DNA from: Sinonovacula constricta | Lineage: Eukaryota; Mollusca; Bivalvia; Cardiida; Solecurtidae | NCBI GenBank assembly: GCA_007844125.1 | Contig: CM017563.1 | Span: 40,740,512 to 40,804,511 of the forward strand | DNA: 64,000 bases | Direction: 5' to 3' | Shown here: piece after piece, positions 24,801 to 36,569 of the stretch | Position numbering within the stretch: position 1 is the first letter of the stretch | Layout: the number at the start of each line of letters is the position of its first letter | Program-made: the position numbers and the translations under genes | Notes under the pieces: model-generated | Told to the model about the DNA's origin: nothing | What the model saw: the letters and a program-made list of their open reading frames with translations, nothing else | Database searches by the model: none

Positions 24801-26760
24801 ATATGTTCTCTATACATTCCCATCACCCAATCTGACCCTGATACTTTCCCATCACACGATCTGTCCCTCATACTCTTCCATCACACAATGTGTTCCTCAT
24901 ACTCTCCCAATCACACAATATGTCCCTCATACTTTCCGAATCACACAATGTGTCCCTCATACCCTCTCGTCACACAATATGTCGGATCCCTCATACTCTC
25001 CCATCACACAGTCTGTCCCTCATACTCTCTCGTCACACAATGTGTTCCTCATACTCTACCATCAAACAATCTGTCTCTCATACCCTCTCGACACACAATC
25101 TGCCCGTCATACTCTCTCGACACACAATCTGTCCGTCATAGTCTTTCATCACACAATGTGTTCCTCATACTCTCCCATCACACAATCTGTCCCTCATACT
25201 CTCCCAATCACACAATATGTCCCTCATACCCTCTCGTCACACAATATGTCGGATCCCTCATACTCTCCCATCACACAGTCTGTCCCTCATACTCTCTCGT
25301 CACACAATCTGTCCCTCATACTCTTCCAATCACACAATATGTCCCTCATACCCTCTCGTCACACAATATGTCGGATCCCTCATACTCTCCCATCACACAG
25401 TCTGTCCCTCATACTCTCTCGTCACACAATGTGTTCCTCATACTCTCCCATCACAAAATCTGTCCCTCATACTCTCCCAATCACACAATATGTCCCTCAT
25501 ACCCTCTCGTCACACAATATGTCGGATCCCTCATACTCTCCCATCACACAATCTGTCCCTCATACTCTCCCAATCACACAATATGTCCTTCATACCCTCT
25601 CGTCACACAATATGTTCCTTATACTCTCCAGTCACATAATGTGTTCTCTCTACTCTTCAATCATATAATATGTTCTCTATACATTCCCATCACCCAAACT
25701 GACCCTCATACTCTCCAATTACACGATCTGTCCCTCATACTCTCCCATCACACAATCTGTCCCTCGTACTCTCCCATCACACAGTCTGTCCCTCATACTC
25801 TCTCGTCACACAACCTGTCCCTCATACCCTCTCGACACACAACCTGTCCCTCATACCCACTCGACACACAATCTGCGCCTCATACCCACTCGACACACAA
25901 TCTGCGCCTCATACCCACTCGACACACAACCTGTCCCTCATACCCTCTCGTCACACAATATGTCGGATCCCTCATACTCTCCCATCACACAGTCTGTCCC
26001 TCATACTCTCTCGTCACACAATGTGTTTCTCATATTCTCCCATCACACAATGTGTTCACTCGACACACAACCTGTCCCTCATACCCACTCGAAACACAAC
26101 CTGTCCCTCATACCCACTCGACACACAACCTGTCCCTCATACTCTCTCGACACACAATCTGCGCCTCATACCCACTCGACACACAACCTGTCCCTCATAC
26201 CCTCTCGACACACAATCTGCGCCTCATACCCACTCGACACACAACCTGTCCCTCATACCCTCTGGACACACAATCTGCCAGTCATACTCTCTCGACACAC
26301 AATCTGCGCCTCATACCCACTCGACACACAACCTGTCCCTCATACCCTCTCGACACACAATCTGCGCCTCATACCCACTCGACACACAACCTGTCCCTCA
26401 TACCCTCTCGACACACAACCTGTCCCTCATACCCACTCGACACACAATCTGCGCCTCATACCCACTCGACACACAACCTGTCTCTCATACCATCTCGACA
26501 CACAATCTGTCCCTCATACCCACTCGACACACAACCTGTCCCTCATACCCACTCGACACACAACCTGTCCCTCATACCCTCTCGACACACAACCTGTCCC
26601 TCATACCCACTCGACACACAACCTGTCCCTCATACCCACTCGACACACAACCTGTTCCTCATACCCACTCGACACACAACCTGTCCCTCATACCCACTCG
26701 ACACACAACCTGTCCCTCATACCCACTCGACACACAACCTGTCCCTCATACGCTCTCGAG
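21880..26760. repeat. Giant 28/29-bp minisatellite (~4.5 kb of repeat)
   Basis: Roughly 155-160 head-to-tail units. Left part: 29-bp units 'catactcagccgtcacaaaatatgtccccc'-like. Middle (about 22.97-23.99 kb): 28-bp units with one fewer C. Right part: 29-bp units shifting from 'catactctcccatcacaca' to 'catacccactcgacacaca' types, with larger composite blocks such as those marked by 'atgtcggatccctc'. Neither 28 nor 29 is a multiple of three, so three units make a 28- or 29-residue period in every plus frame; the long frames (for example 24093-26774, 893 codons) follow from units lacking stops. No start context, signal peptide or homology supports a protein. The array is interrupted by a 0.33-kb insert. 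Confidence 0.95.
22340..22676 (-). mobile_element. Foreign insert within the minisatellite, possible retroelement fragment
   Basis: About 335 bp unlike the repeat, flanked on both sides by 'aattct', which may be a 6-bp target duplication or chance. On the minus strand there is a CpG-containing leader, then 'attaaaattggtgcc' directly before an ATG opening a frame of about 55 codons of insert sequence (22508 leftwards; acidic, helix-like, with 'MTKQNQEQLLAMRQGKRND' at its start). The layout resembles the junction of an LTR with the start of a gag-like frame, but no gag motif is seen. It could also be an unrelated gene fragment. Confidence 0.4.
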
Positions 26761-27240
26761 TGCGCAGGCACTAAATACAAAGTAACCATAATAAGTATAA
26801 AAATAATATCGCTTCGCAAAGATGTGACGTCACCCCATAGACATTTCCAAAAACAATTATTACAAGAAAGAACACGGATGTGAGACATTCAAGGTGCCGT
26901 AGAGAGCATGCGCCTTTAACAAGAAGATGACTATCCTGGGAACTAAACACTCTCTTACATTGTCATTGTTCTCTGCTACATCTGTATTGGCAAGCTGCAT
27001 TGCTAACATCGGTATACTCGGTTTCTTTTGTTAAACAAGACATCGCCAAACGGCTGCGAATTCCTATTAGTTTTTGCTCATTTTTATAATTGCAAGCTAC
27101 ACTTTATTGTTACCGGCTAATCTGTTAAAAACGGAACGCTTAGTTCTTTTCTGTGACATCGTGTTCTTGACTGCTACACTATCGTCCACATAAAAAATGC
27201 ATTCCATAAGAGGTACCGCTCTCTACCGCTCTCAAGAGCG
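26761..27240. other. No gene seen
   Basis: Unique sequence between the minisatellite and the Mutator-like element. No frame or motif of note. Confidence 0.4.
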
Positions 27241-27582
27241 CAAACTCCTCGCAGTGATTACTTCCCTTGACAGTACATTATATCACTGCCACCAGCAAGT
27301 TTTTCGCCCAAATACAGGCAGATAGTTTTTGTTTTTTTAGTGTTTTTTTCTGGACTAATCTCCTCAAAATATAGTATCTTTCCTTAAAAAATATTTATTT
27401 ATCATATTAAAAATAAAAAGTAACTTTAAATATGAAAAAATATGATTTTGACTCACTTTCTTTCGTGGCGTGTTTATGGAGGCCGCCATGTTTACTTCAC
27501 GTGATATTCTATCGTCACGTGATCCTTGCTGGGGGCAAAGATTTAAGTAGCAACGCGTGACGTAATCGCTGTGAGGAGATTG
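27241..27582 (-). mobile_element. Short Mutator-like element (deletion derivative)
   Basis: Ends 'caaactcctcgcagtgattac' and, inverted, 'caatctcctcacagcgattac' (18 of 21 identical). It is flanked by a perfect 9-bp duplication 'tcaagagcg' (27232-27240 and 27583-27591). A 9-bp duplication is the mark of Mutator-like transposons. It is collinear, in opposite orientation, with 58491-59008, but lacks about 165 bp of its interior. On minus it keeps a start codon and the first codons of that copy's frame (reading on minus 'atggcggcctcc') before the deletion. Confidence 0.88.
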
Positions 27583-27591
27583 TCAAGAGCG

Positions 27592-29742
27592 GCGTCAATA
27601 AGGGTCGTTGTTCTCGGCGATGTCGCTGATGTTGGCTATCCAATGACATAACCAGGACACTCCATAATGGACCAACTAGAAACAAATTTTATTGAATAAC
27701 TATAAATTATTAGTCCTATAAAAAGCACCTGCCACGTTCAATAAGACGACGGCCTGCTTTAAAACAGTGCCAATATATATATCACTTTTTCGGTCCCGGG
27801 TCCTCGGACAAATAACAGGGTCAATATCAAATCACTTATATATTAACATATAAAGAAGATCTGCGAGATTCAGGATACCAATTGTGTATAGTTAATTAGT
27901 GTCATTGTTTACTGCTAGGGTTGGCTGGTGGTAAAGATCAGATAAAGAGCTAATGTGCTAGTAACCTCTTAGCTCAATTCAAATAAAGTATTTTATCACC
28001 CGAAAAGAGAATAAGATCCAGCTGTGTTGATGTCTAAATAAATAAGCTAGTCTTGATTATTAATGTAAGCTACGCATCTGAAGTGACAGTTCAAGTAATT
28101 CATGCAATATTTTATATAGTACTATTAATGCTGTGAACAGAATCAGAATTATATGAACACACCCTACACCAGGATGCACAGATATGCAATCGTTTGATCA
28201 CAGACTCCAGGAAAACCAACAATCCACTGTAGACACTGGTGTACTCAATTGCTTCTCTTTACAACCTGTTATTACTGATCAGTGAACGGAATTTCAAGTA
28301 ATTAGCACCCAGAAAGTACATAAATAATTCATAACAAATTTGTTGACTTTACTTATTTACTGAACTAATTTAGATCAAATGTTTATATACTACCGTAATG
28401 AATGATATCAATAAACATTCTGTTTCAGGAAGGGAGATGCCATATACTTTTACTAGTAGCTAGTCTACAGTAACTGCTATTCAGCCTCTTTAAGCTCCAC
28501 CCACTATATCTCTACCTATCTGTCTATCTATCTATTCGGTTCCCTACTGTTACTCTTATAGTTAACCCATACTCCAGCATCAATAAAAGAGTTTAAACAA
28601 TACTACTTTGGATAATAGTTTAACGCCCACATAGTGCCATTAAAAAGTTAACGTAAGAAGTTCATAATTTAATATCAGAAATATAACATGATATCAGAAT
28701 TAATGTATGTATCATGATGTCAGAATTGACGTACATAACAATTTATCAGAATTGAAGTATATAACATGGTGGCAGAATTGAAGTATATAACAAGAGTATA
28801 GCCAACAATTACACGAGTTCCCAGCAGTTTCACACAATCTGTGCATATATGAGCTCAGCGATATAAATAGTCCCGGCTTATATTCATACACTCATACAGT
28901 CAATATTCCGTGTAAAAGCCACAGAAGCTGTTCTACGCCTGAGCTATAAATAGCCGAGACGACATTTTCCGAGCATTCACCATACGAATATGTGAATATG
29001 TGCAGTCAAATGATAAAGGATGCATTTACACGTTCAGTGTTGTTATTTTGTGAAATGAACGCAGTCATCATACTCTGTTGTTAACATGATGTAATGTGGC
29101 ACAAATACAATTGGGACTTAAATGGAATAATTGAAATAAATAAGGAATAATGTTTTATGAAAAGAAAAGGATTAATAGAAATTATGCAATCCGGACTGAG
29201 TGATATTTAACCACGATGCACGCAGCTAAAGAAACATATTTATATGACTTTTTTTCTTACTTTTTACTGTTGAAATGACGAAAAATGTAAATGCACGCTG
29301 TGTCTAATATTCACCCACGCATTATCAATTTAACAAACACCAGCCAAAATTGAGACACCATATCATGCTTAAAATAGGCATGAACTCACACTTAGGACTG
29401 AAAATCTATATGAAAGGACGATTCAATGTTTCCATGCAGTGGAATTTTATAAACAGCATCGGAATTTATTTTTGTTTGAGAATGACTATGCCATGGTTTG
29501 GACCGCTGTATCCTTGGGATACTTTGACAAAGATAGTGTTTTATTAGCATAAAAGAGTAATAGAGGCAACAATCCACGTATCAGGTTCACGGGTATTGAT
29601 GAACTAAGACTTTATATGGAAATAAATACAATACAATGAGTTATTGACTTCGTATCAGGAGATGCACATAAAGGCACAGCTGGTCGATGGTTCGAAAGGC
29701 CGAAAAATTTGAGACAAGGTCACCGAATAGGTAATCCGAACA
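27592..29742. other. Region upstream of the ANK-Mab21 gene; no gene seen
   Basis: AT-rich. It should contain the promoter and any 5' UTR exon of the gene at 29743. The plus frame at 29350-29547 has no recognisable content. I cannot assign a TATA box or binding sites with confidence. Confidence 0.4.
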
Positions 29743-32457
29743 ATGTTTCTTACTCTTGTTGCAGTGATGGTAAAATTAATGACGCTCTTTCAGCAAATAA
29801 GAAAACATAAAACAGACACCATGCTTAGCCACGTAAAGGAAATTGTGTCAAGGAAAACAAAAACTCACGAAGATTTAAAGAAGCTGTTGGTAATGCTTAA
29901 AGACAGTGGGATACCCGATATTGAGTTAGGCGAGGTGCTATTTAGTGCAGTACGTATGAATGACCTTGACACTGCTACGGTACTGATTCAACATGGCGCC
30001 AATGTAAATTACGAAGACCATTTTAAACAGAGTCCACTTATGATCGCCGTGATTAATGACCATTCTTCCATTATTGAACTTCTTTTGGATAATGGAGCCG
30101 ATATAAACAGAATTAACCAAAATGGTCAAACTGATTTCATGATTTTAATGAACTCCGGAAAATCGGAATTGCGACGTTTGATAAACTTGCTCGATAACTG
30201 TAAACACCTCTCTGAGAAAGATATTCTTTCCGGTGGCTCTTTTTTACATATGGTACGGAAATATGTTTACGACCCTCTAAAACCTGCTATGATCAGCCGC
30301 CTGATCGAAAGAGGAATTTCTGTACATGACATTGACAATAATGGCGATACACCACTTCACCTTCTAAGTGCGATCGCATGCGTTGACTCAATAAAGATTC
30401 TTCTCGCAAATGGTGCCGATGTGAATGTCAGAAATAGAAAAGGAGAAACGGCACTGCACTATCTTGCACAAAGTAATGAATTAAAGGGATTTGCAGAATC
30501 ACTTAACGTCTTGATTGCAAACGGAGCAAATGTGAACGAGTTGGACGATCAAGGGCAATCCATTTGTCACCACGCTTTGTCTATCAAAGAAACAACACTA
30601 GAGTCAATTAAAACATTTATCCAGAGCGGGGTCGCAGTGAACGTTAGAGACATTTTTGGACGAAATGAATTTTTCAATGCTGTTGACAGTGTGAGATTTT
30701 CTGCGAGATATACGGACGAGGATGTTGACAGAAGACTAGATATCATTAAATATCTTATTGAACTTGGCGCTGACATTAACAACGGCGACAATTTGGGTAT
30801 AACACCTCTTCATTTAGCGTCCCGGAAGAACAGTCTAACACTGCTTGTTGGATTGATTGATCTTGGTGCAGACATTTCTCGGCGTACAAAGACTGGGGCA
30901 TTACCGCTTCACTGGGCATGCGCAAACTATAATATGGTTCACGTACTTGTCCATATTCACATTGAAACAGGTGTTGACATTAACATACAGGACGAGTACG
31001 GTTCTACAGCTCTGCACTGGGCGATTTGGTTTCGAAATGACGAGGCGGTCCAAACTCTTTTACAAGCAGGCGCAGATGATACAATTGTGGATTCTAAAAA
31101 CGAAACCCCTTCTATTCTGTCAAAACGATTACAATACGGATCGTTTAGCTTTATAAACGAACATTACGAAGAACTTGAGGGACTTGAACTTGAAAGCGGC
31201 GATCAGTTGCCATGCGTAAGAACCGATGATTTATTTGCTTGTCCTCAGTTAAGAAGCATAAAAGAAGAAAACGGCCATTTAGATCTAAAATTTTATCTGG
31301 AACACGTAGAACTACATACTCAGAATGTCAAGCATTTTAAAGATGTTGTTTTGGGAAGTTTAAACATGGGGTTTTATTATGAAGTCGATGAAAATATCGA
31401 TGTCCAGGAATTGATCAAGGATTTTGTCAATGAGGTTGCAAAGAAAGTTGCATCGAAACACCCATTATTCAAATGCGAGCTGGCGCTTGCCGGCAGTTTG
31501 TATGAAGAAACCAAGGTCTGTATTCCAGATGAATTCGACTTTATATGGTACTTAGTTGAATTCGAAAATGCATTTGTTTCAATGTATAGTAGCGATTGTC
31601 CAAGTGGCTATATACAGTTTCATGTACAGGACGATGACTTTGCTACACACTTCCAGAGGTTCATCAATAATGAAGGTTTTCTTGATTGTGGTTTGGTCCT
31701 TAGAGAGTTCTATAGCTGCGTGAACAATGAAGTGATTGAACTTTTGTGTAATCCCAAGGGAACTAGATTCCGTAATTTGTTGTGCCAGCAGTTTTTAAAT
31801 GAAATCTCTGCCAGTTTATCAAGTTTGAACTTGTGTTTTTTCGGACCTCAAGCTAAACTGATGACGGTGTCTTTGGACGTAGTTCCATCCATTAGAATCA
31901 ACGGTACCCAAATCGGGGCTATCACTGAGACAGTTTTGACTAAGCACTACATAGCACCGACGTGTCAAGTTGCAGCTGTTTTTAAAACCCCTGATAGATA
32001 CAATGTCAGAGATTTCTCACTATTTTTTAGACTCTCGTTTGCAAGTCTCGAACAATCGATCATTAGGGTCATTCCAGTCGAAGCCAAGAAAGGATACATC
32101 CTATTAAAGTCACTTATCGAATCGTTATACTTGCCGCGCGTTATTTCAGTTACAGAATCGCAAATTAAGCAGTTAGTGACCAGTTACAGACTGAAGACAT
32201 GTCTCATGCATGCTCTGGAAGACGCCATTAATGATGGCGGCGTTGACAGCGGCCCTCTACAGTGGAGCAAACGAATCGTGTGCACTTTTGAAAACTTTTT
32301 AGAGAAAAAAAACCTGCCAACGTATTTTGATGCAAGAAAGAATCTGTTCAGCCCGGAAGGAATGAAAGAAGGTATTACTGGAAAGGAAACATATTCTGAC
32401 CTTCTGACGATTTTGAAGCATTTGCTACTCGTCATGGATACGTACACTACCGATTAA
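29743..32457 (+). CDS. Ankyrin-repeat protein fused to a Mab-21/cGAS-like nucleotidyltransferase
   Basis: Intronless frame, 904 codons. Residues ~60-460 hold about nine ankyrin repeats, several canonical ('NGDTPLHLL' ~200, 'KGETALHYL' ~232, 'LGITPLHLA' ~351, 'YGSTALHWA' ~420). Residues ~530-890 are a Mab-21/cGAS-like domain: 'LAGSLYEETKVCIPDEFDFI' near 582-601 has the Gly-Ser plus Glu-x-Asp arrangement (GS 584-585, E597, D599) with the same spacing as cGAS; a third acidic residue lies in 'SLDVVP' (D712); the C-terminal helical part shows 'FRLSFASLEQ' (~760) and 'SYRLKTCLMH' (~814). All three metal-binding acids are present, so it may make a nucleotide second messenger; many Mab-21 proteins do not, so this is inference. 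No cGAS-type zinc thumb is seen. No signal peptide or clear membrane span: probably cytosolic. The first eight codons may be intronic, because 'cttactcttgttgcag' ends at 29764 like a splice acceptor; the next ATG is at 29767 (Met9). Confidence 0.93.
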   Translation: MFLTLVAVMVKLMTLFQQIRKHKTDTMLSHVKEIVSRKTKTHEDLKKLLVMLKDSGIPDIELGEVLFSAVRMNDLDTATVLIQHGANVNYEDHFKQSPLMIAVINDHSSIIELLLDNGADINRINQNGQTDFMILMNSGKSELRRLINLLDNCKHLSEKDILSGGSFLHMVRKYVYDPLKPAMISRLIERGISVHDIDNNGDTPLHLLSAIACVDSIKILLANGADVNVRNRKGETALHYLAQSNELKGFAESLNVLIANGANVNELDDQGQSICHHALSIKETTLESIKTFIQSGVAVNVRDIFGRNEFFNAVDSVRFSARYTDEDVDRRLDIIKYLIELGADINNGDNLGITPLHLASRKNSLTLLVGLIDLGADISRRTKTGALPLHWACANYNMVHVLVHIHIETGVDINIQDEYGSTALHWAIWFRNDEAVQTLLQAGADDTIVDSKNETPSILSKRLQYGSFSFINEHYEELEGLELESGDQLPCVRTDDLFACPQLRSIKEENGHLDLKFYLEHVELHTQNVKHFKDVVLGSLNMGFYYEVDENIDVQELIKDFVNEVAKKVASKHPLFKCELALAGSLYEETKVCIPDEFDFIWYLVEFENAFVSMYSSDCPSGYIQFHVQDDDFATHFQRFINNEGFLDCGLVLREFYSCVNNEVIELLCNPKGTRFRNLLCQQFLNEISASLSSLNLCFFGPQAKLMTVSLDVVPSIRINGTQIGAITETVLTKHYIAPTCQVAAVFKTPDRYNVRDFSLFFRLSFASLEQSIIRVIPVEAKKGYILLKSLIESLYLPRVISVTESQIKQLVTSYRLKTCLMHALEDAINDGGVDSGPLQWSKRIVCTFENFLEKKNLPTYFDARKNLFSPEGMKEGITGKETYSDLLTILKHLLLVMDTYTTD

Positions 32458-33420
32458 CATATGTGCTTGTGCAATTTTAATGACGTCCCACAGCTATATG
32501 TTGTAAATCCATAACTTCCACTATCTCATGAAAATGATAGATGTTCTCGTAAGATCAACAGGAACATTATCAATCATCTTTGTTCTTTTTTACTGGTTTG
32601 TCGTTAAAACTTGAAAATTATGCAGATAGCGATGTAGATTGCTTTACATAGTATTATTATAATTATTATTTTAATTATTAATAGTAGATAAAGAAGTAGC
32701 TTGAACAACAACAACAACTAATACTACTATTAGTTTTGGAATTTTTAAGTTGCCGAGGCTTTTTTTACTGTACATATTGTACATATATTGATAGTTTATT
32801 TTATGACTAGTCATTTTGTCTATATCTTAGTTCATTATATCTGTTTTAACTCCCATAGTGCTCACTGTTAGTTGTTTACTTTGATGTGATATTTTTATTT
32901 ACACTGTTTTATAGAAAACATTCAGAAAGTGCGAGGTTGGAGCGCTCCACAAACCAGATTTAGGCACCTCAGTCGGTCATCTTCTTGTTTACAGCGTTAA
33001 ATCTCTTGCTCTCTACGTTTATGTGTTCGTTTAACCTCACTTTTTTGTCCTCGATATACATCTCACATATTACACTGGATTCATGTATTTACATACATCA
33101 TAGATGTGCTGTTCTAGTTTTACCCTAGTACGTTACACATTTCAGTCGTTATTTGTATGAGTGAATGCGTTAAGTGGTCATAAGTGTCAACGTGATACAC
33201 ATATTTTTACACCATATGTAACAGCCTTTCTGTCAACATGTGTTGAGAGATACAACGCTGTTTTGTTTATGGTCTAACTTAACATGTTGTTTTAAATTTA
33301 GTCTTTTTAGCATTCATTTCTTTGTCAACAACAACAACAACAATAACACGCCTCTTGTCCCTTAATATGAATTGTATTATTATTATTAATTAGTTTACAA
33401 GAAACTGTATAAATTTATGT
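32458..33420. other. 3' flank of the ANK-Mab21 gene
   Basis: AT-rich sequence holding the presumed 3' UTR. Short simple repeats (att, aac) lie at 32640-32725. A family-4 repeat is at 32922-32990. I see no clear canonical AATAAA close to the stop codon. Confidence 0.4.
32922..32990 (+). repeat. Dispersed repeat family 4, copy 2
   Basis: 'cagaaagtgcgaggttggag', 'cgctccacaaacca' and 'ggcacctcagtcggtc' match, inverted, the copy at 55160-55260. Confidence 0.65.
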
Positions 33421-33424
33421 CTAT

Positions 33425-33620
33425 ATTAAACGCTTCTATCTGTTCGTCCGTCCGTCTGTCAGTCCGTCTGTCCAGATCGTCTTACCTAATGTCCATTCTT
33501 CCGTCCGTCCGTCCGTCCGTCCGTCCTTTCCGACCGCAATCTGGTCGTCCGTCCATATGTCTGTCCGCCCGTCCGTCCGTCTACCTGAATGTATGTCTGT
33601 CCTTCTGTCCGTCCGTACGA
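33425..33620. repeat. (GTCC)n-type microsatellite
   Basis: Imperfect tetranucleotide run 'gtccgtccgtctgtcc'. The 87-codon frame over it is low-complexity. Confidence 0.85.
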
Positions 33621-33629
33621 ATGCATGAT

Positions 33630-34281
33630 CTGTGGTGTATTATGTTTGACTTTTTACAATTAGAAGTGTTACCCTGTTAGCCCTAAGTTGAGTGACATGT
33701 CTTAAAGATAACAAAAGGAATCTCATGATAGTTTCTTACATTTATTTCATATAGCTCACCCTGCATTTGTATTTATGCTGGCAAATTTAAATACTGCCTG
33801 GAATAGTATAGTTGTGACGACGTTTTTAAAAGCAACAAACTAATATTAATAAGTTTTATAAAAAATCAAATTCGATTAAAAAACGATTACATATGCATTA
33901 TGCGAATCTCCAAGTAGAGCCATGCCAGCTAAATATGATGTGCCGTGTTGTAATTGCAATTTAAACTTATAACGTCTTTATATGTAGTATATTATTGTCT
34001 GAGAAATAGACAAGCCTAGAATTTATTTATAATTCTTAATACATTTATACGTTGACGATTGTTTTTGTATGTTAATACATCTGATTTCTTCAGTTTCATT
34101 TTTGTTGGTAACCATCAGCATATTGGAAACACACTTCAAATGATTCAAATGTGTTGTGTTTTCTTTATGTTGCCTTCTTGTTCAGTGGTTCCTAGTACAT
34201 GTATTATCTAGAGACGATAATCATTATAAACACACATTCATCACAACGTGATGCAATGACGTCTACGTATTCCACTATTTA
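33630..34281. other. No gene seen
   Basis: AT-rich noncoding sequence. Confidence 0.4.
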
Positions 34282-34480
34282 TAGGTGGCCTCCGATAATT
34301 TGGACCAAAGTTTTGTCTCCCAAAATATACCAATAAATTGTTGATACCCGAAAAGGACTAGAGAAACGTTGTTTATTGATGCCCTCAATCTATGTGAAAC
34401 GGCAAGCGTATCACCCGTGGTTCTACCCAGGTACTTGAGTTTTTCGTCATCAAAATAGCTGGACGTCGTTGCTATAATGA
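34282..34480. mobile_element. MITE end abutting an inverted SINE family 3 fragment
   Basis: 34282-34335 resembles the MITE terminus ('aggtggcctccgataatttg', 'ggaccaaagttttgtctc', as at 6271). 34385-34480 is family 3 inverted ('caccgtggttctacccagg'-like text, 'atagctggacgtcgttgc'). Confidence 0.55.
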
Positions 34481-34819
34481 TCATAATTTTGTCTTTGCTG
34501 TGTATTTAAAAGAAAACAACAGCAAAAAACTAAAACAATTCTAGATATTAATTTGCTTTTGCTTTATTTTAACTTATACAATTTGTGAAACGTGCGGGAG
34601 CCGGAGGAAGGGAGATGGGGAGAGTCAGGTTGCATATGTGACCAAGCGAGACGATAGTGTTTCAAAAGTAGGTGCGACACACATGAGTAACGCTCGGTGA
34701 GCTAGTCGTCTATGCGAACGCAACTCCGGTATATTTTAAACGGGTGTCATTGAGACTTGAATCGCAAGGTCAATTCATTATTAATACTCTGATATTTGTT
34801 CGAGGCTAGATTTCGTACT

Positions 34820-34823
34820 CCGA

Positions 34824-34887
<64 letters not shown>

Positions 34888-35148
34888 CTCCCTTCTCTTT
34901 CTCTCCTCTGTCTTTCTCCTCTCTGTCTCTCCTGTCTCGTTCACCCTCTCCGTCTTTCTGTCTCTGTCTGTCTCTCTCTCTGTCTCTCTCTCTGTCTCTG
35001 TCTCTCTCTGTCTCTCTCTCTCTCTCTGTCTCTCTCTGTCTCTCTCTCTCTCTCTCTGTCTCTCTTTCTCTCTCTCTGTCTCTCTCTCTCTCTCTGTCTG
35101 TCTCTGTCTGTCTGTCTGTCTGTCTCTCTGTCTCTGTCTCTCTGTCTC

Positions 35149-35192
<44 letters not shown>

Positions 35193-35195
35193 CTC
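34820..35195. repeat. (CT)n / (CTGTCT)n microsatellite, ~375 bp
   Basis: Almost pure pyrimidine strand. Both strands are open (Ser/Leu-rich on plus, Arg/Glu-rich on minus), but the frames are low-complexity by-products. Such polypurine/polypyrimidine tracts can form triplex (H-) DNA. Confidence 0.95.
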
Positions 35196-35559
35196 GCCTC
35201 TCCATATTCGGCTCGGCTCGGGCACTGTATCTGTTTTACCTACAAGGGGACATTGTCTTTTCGCTAGACCAGAAGAGAAATAATTAAAAGCTGAATGCAT
35301 ATGTATATGTACATCTTTTACTGTTTTTAATGGGAACATATAATCATCGAAAAAAAATGGGAAAAGGATGCTATTACAGACATAACAAAACAATACGCTA
35401 AAATACAATGTATTTACAATCCTATTAACGTTCCGTATGATGCGATCAAACTAGTGTTCAATAAAGTAAATTCAGACGAAAAGCAGGTATACTTTTAAAT
35501 TTATTTGTAGAATATACATTGACACAAAAATGGTAATCAAATGCATAAATTAACTACTG

Positions 35560-35850
35560 AAGAGGTATCCTGCGGTGTCCGATGCGTCTAGGCAATTGTC
35601 CAAATCTACAACAATTCAAAAAAGCATGTTTAGTAACCTTTGTTATTGATTATTTTATTTTTATTTTCATAAATCATCAGATTAAACCATTCTAACCTGA
35701 ATAGATCTCGCAAAATGATGTTTATTTATTCCTAGACAAGACGTACACATAAACAAATCGTAGCTTATAGTGAAAAACTTAATCAATGTTCCCAGTTGGT
35801 GGATCTGAATCTTCACAATTTGCCTAATCCTTGTCCCCTAGGACTTACTA
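35560..35850. mobile_element. Diverged MITE-like copy
   Basis: 'gaggtatcctgcggtgtccga', then 'cgcaaaatgatgtttatt' echoes 'tgcaaaatgatgttcatt' at 6345. It has weak similarity to the TA-flanked MITE family, with a nested AT-rich stretch. Confidence 0.35.
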
Positions 35851-36569
35851 GACTTAGAATAAGACACATCTAAAAAGCAAAACAAAAAAGTACAAATATC
35901 ACAGTTAAGCTGCATCAAACACATAAAATATCCATAAATATGAAATACTCTGCAAGAACCGCATCTGCTCACAATTAACCACCGTTTTCAACTAGAAAAA
36001 TACACACAATTAAACAAAAATAAATAAAGATAAAATAACTTGAAATTAACAACAAGAACATACTTATGTAATATATGCAAATATATATTATGCTTGCCGG
36101 AAAACTTCGGCAAACTCCGGACTAGTTTGGCTACTGCCGAGTATGTACGAATGCTAATATTTAACACATATTGATACAATCTGATCACCTCGGCCTTTAT
36201 GCTATGCAAGAGACCTCTGACATAATAAGGCGCCATCTTGGATCTACTTTGTGTGTCTTAGTTTTAATACTGGGTATTTAATGTTGACTTTTCAATTTTC
36301 CGTAAATCATATAGATTGTATTGATAAAAAAAATCGTTGTTATTGCAAGATATACTCAACTAAATGATATATATACAATTTGTTACTTTCTCGCGAACGG
36401 ACACTGTTTCATAACTCAGGCGACGCACTTTGGTGTATTCTAGAGCTATGTACGAGGTGTATTTTACGAACCATACGGAAATACCCGAAGTTTTACGATT
36501 GATATTGATAGAAAGAATAACAACTGCGACAAAATAGGCCTACATAATTTTCCCCTTACCTACAAATGT
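35851..36569. other. 3' flank of CAP gene A
   Basis: AT-rich sequence downstream (minus strand) of the gene A stop codon; it presumably contains the 3' UTR. No other gene seen. Confidence 0.4.

Noticed and set aside
24093..26774. 893-codon plus-strand open frame (and overlapping frames at 24979-25668, 25960-26883, 26021-26785)
   Set aside because: Entirely minisatellite; the same 28/29-residue period appears in all plus frames and there is no domain, signal peptide or splice context.
34747..35287. Arg/Glu-rich (minus) and Ser/Leu-rich (plus) frames
   Set aside because: Low-complexity CT repeat; both strands open for compositional reasons.
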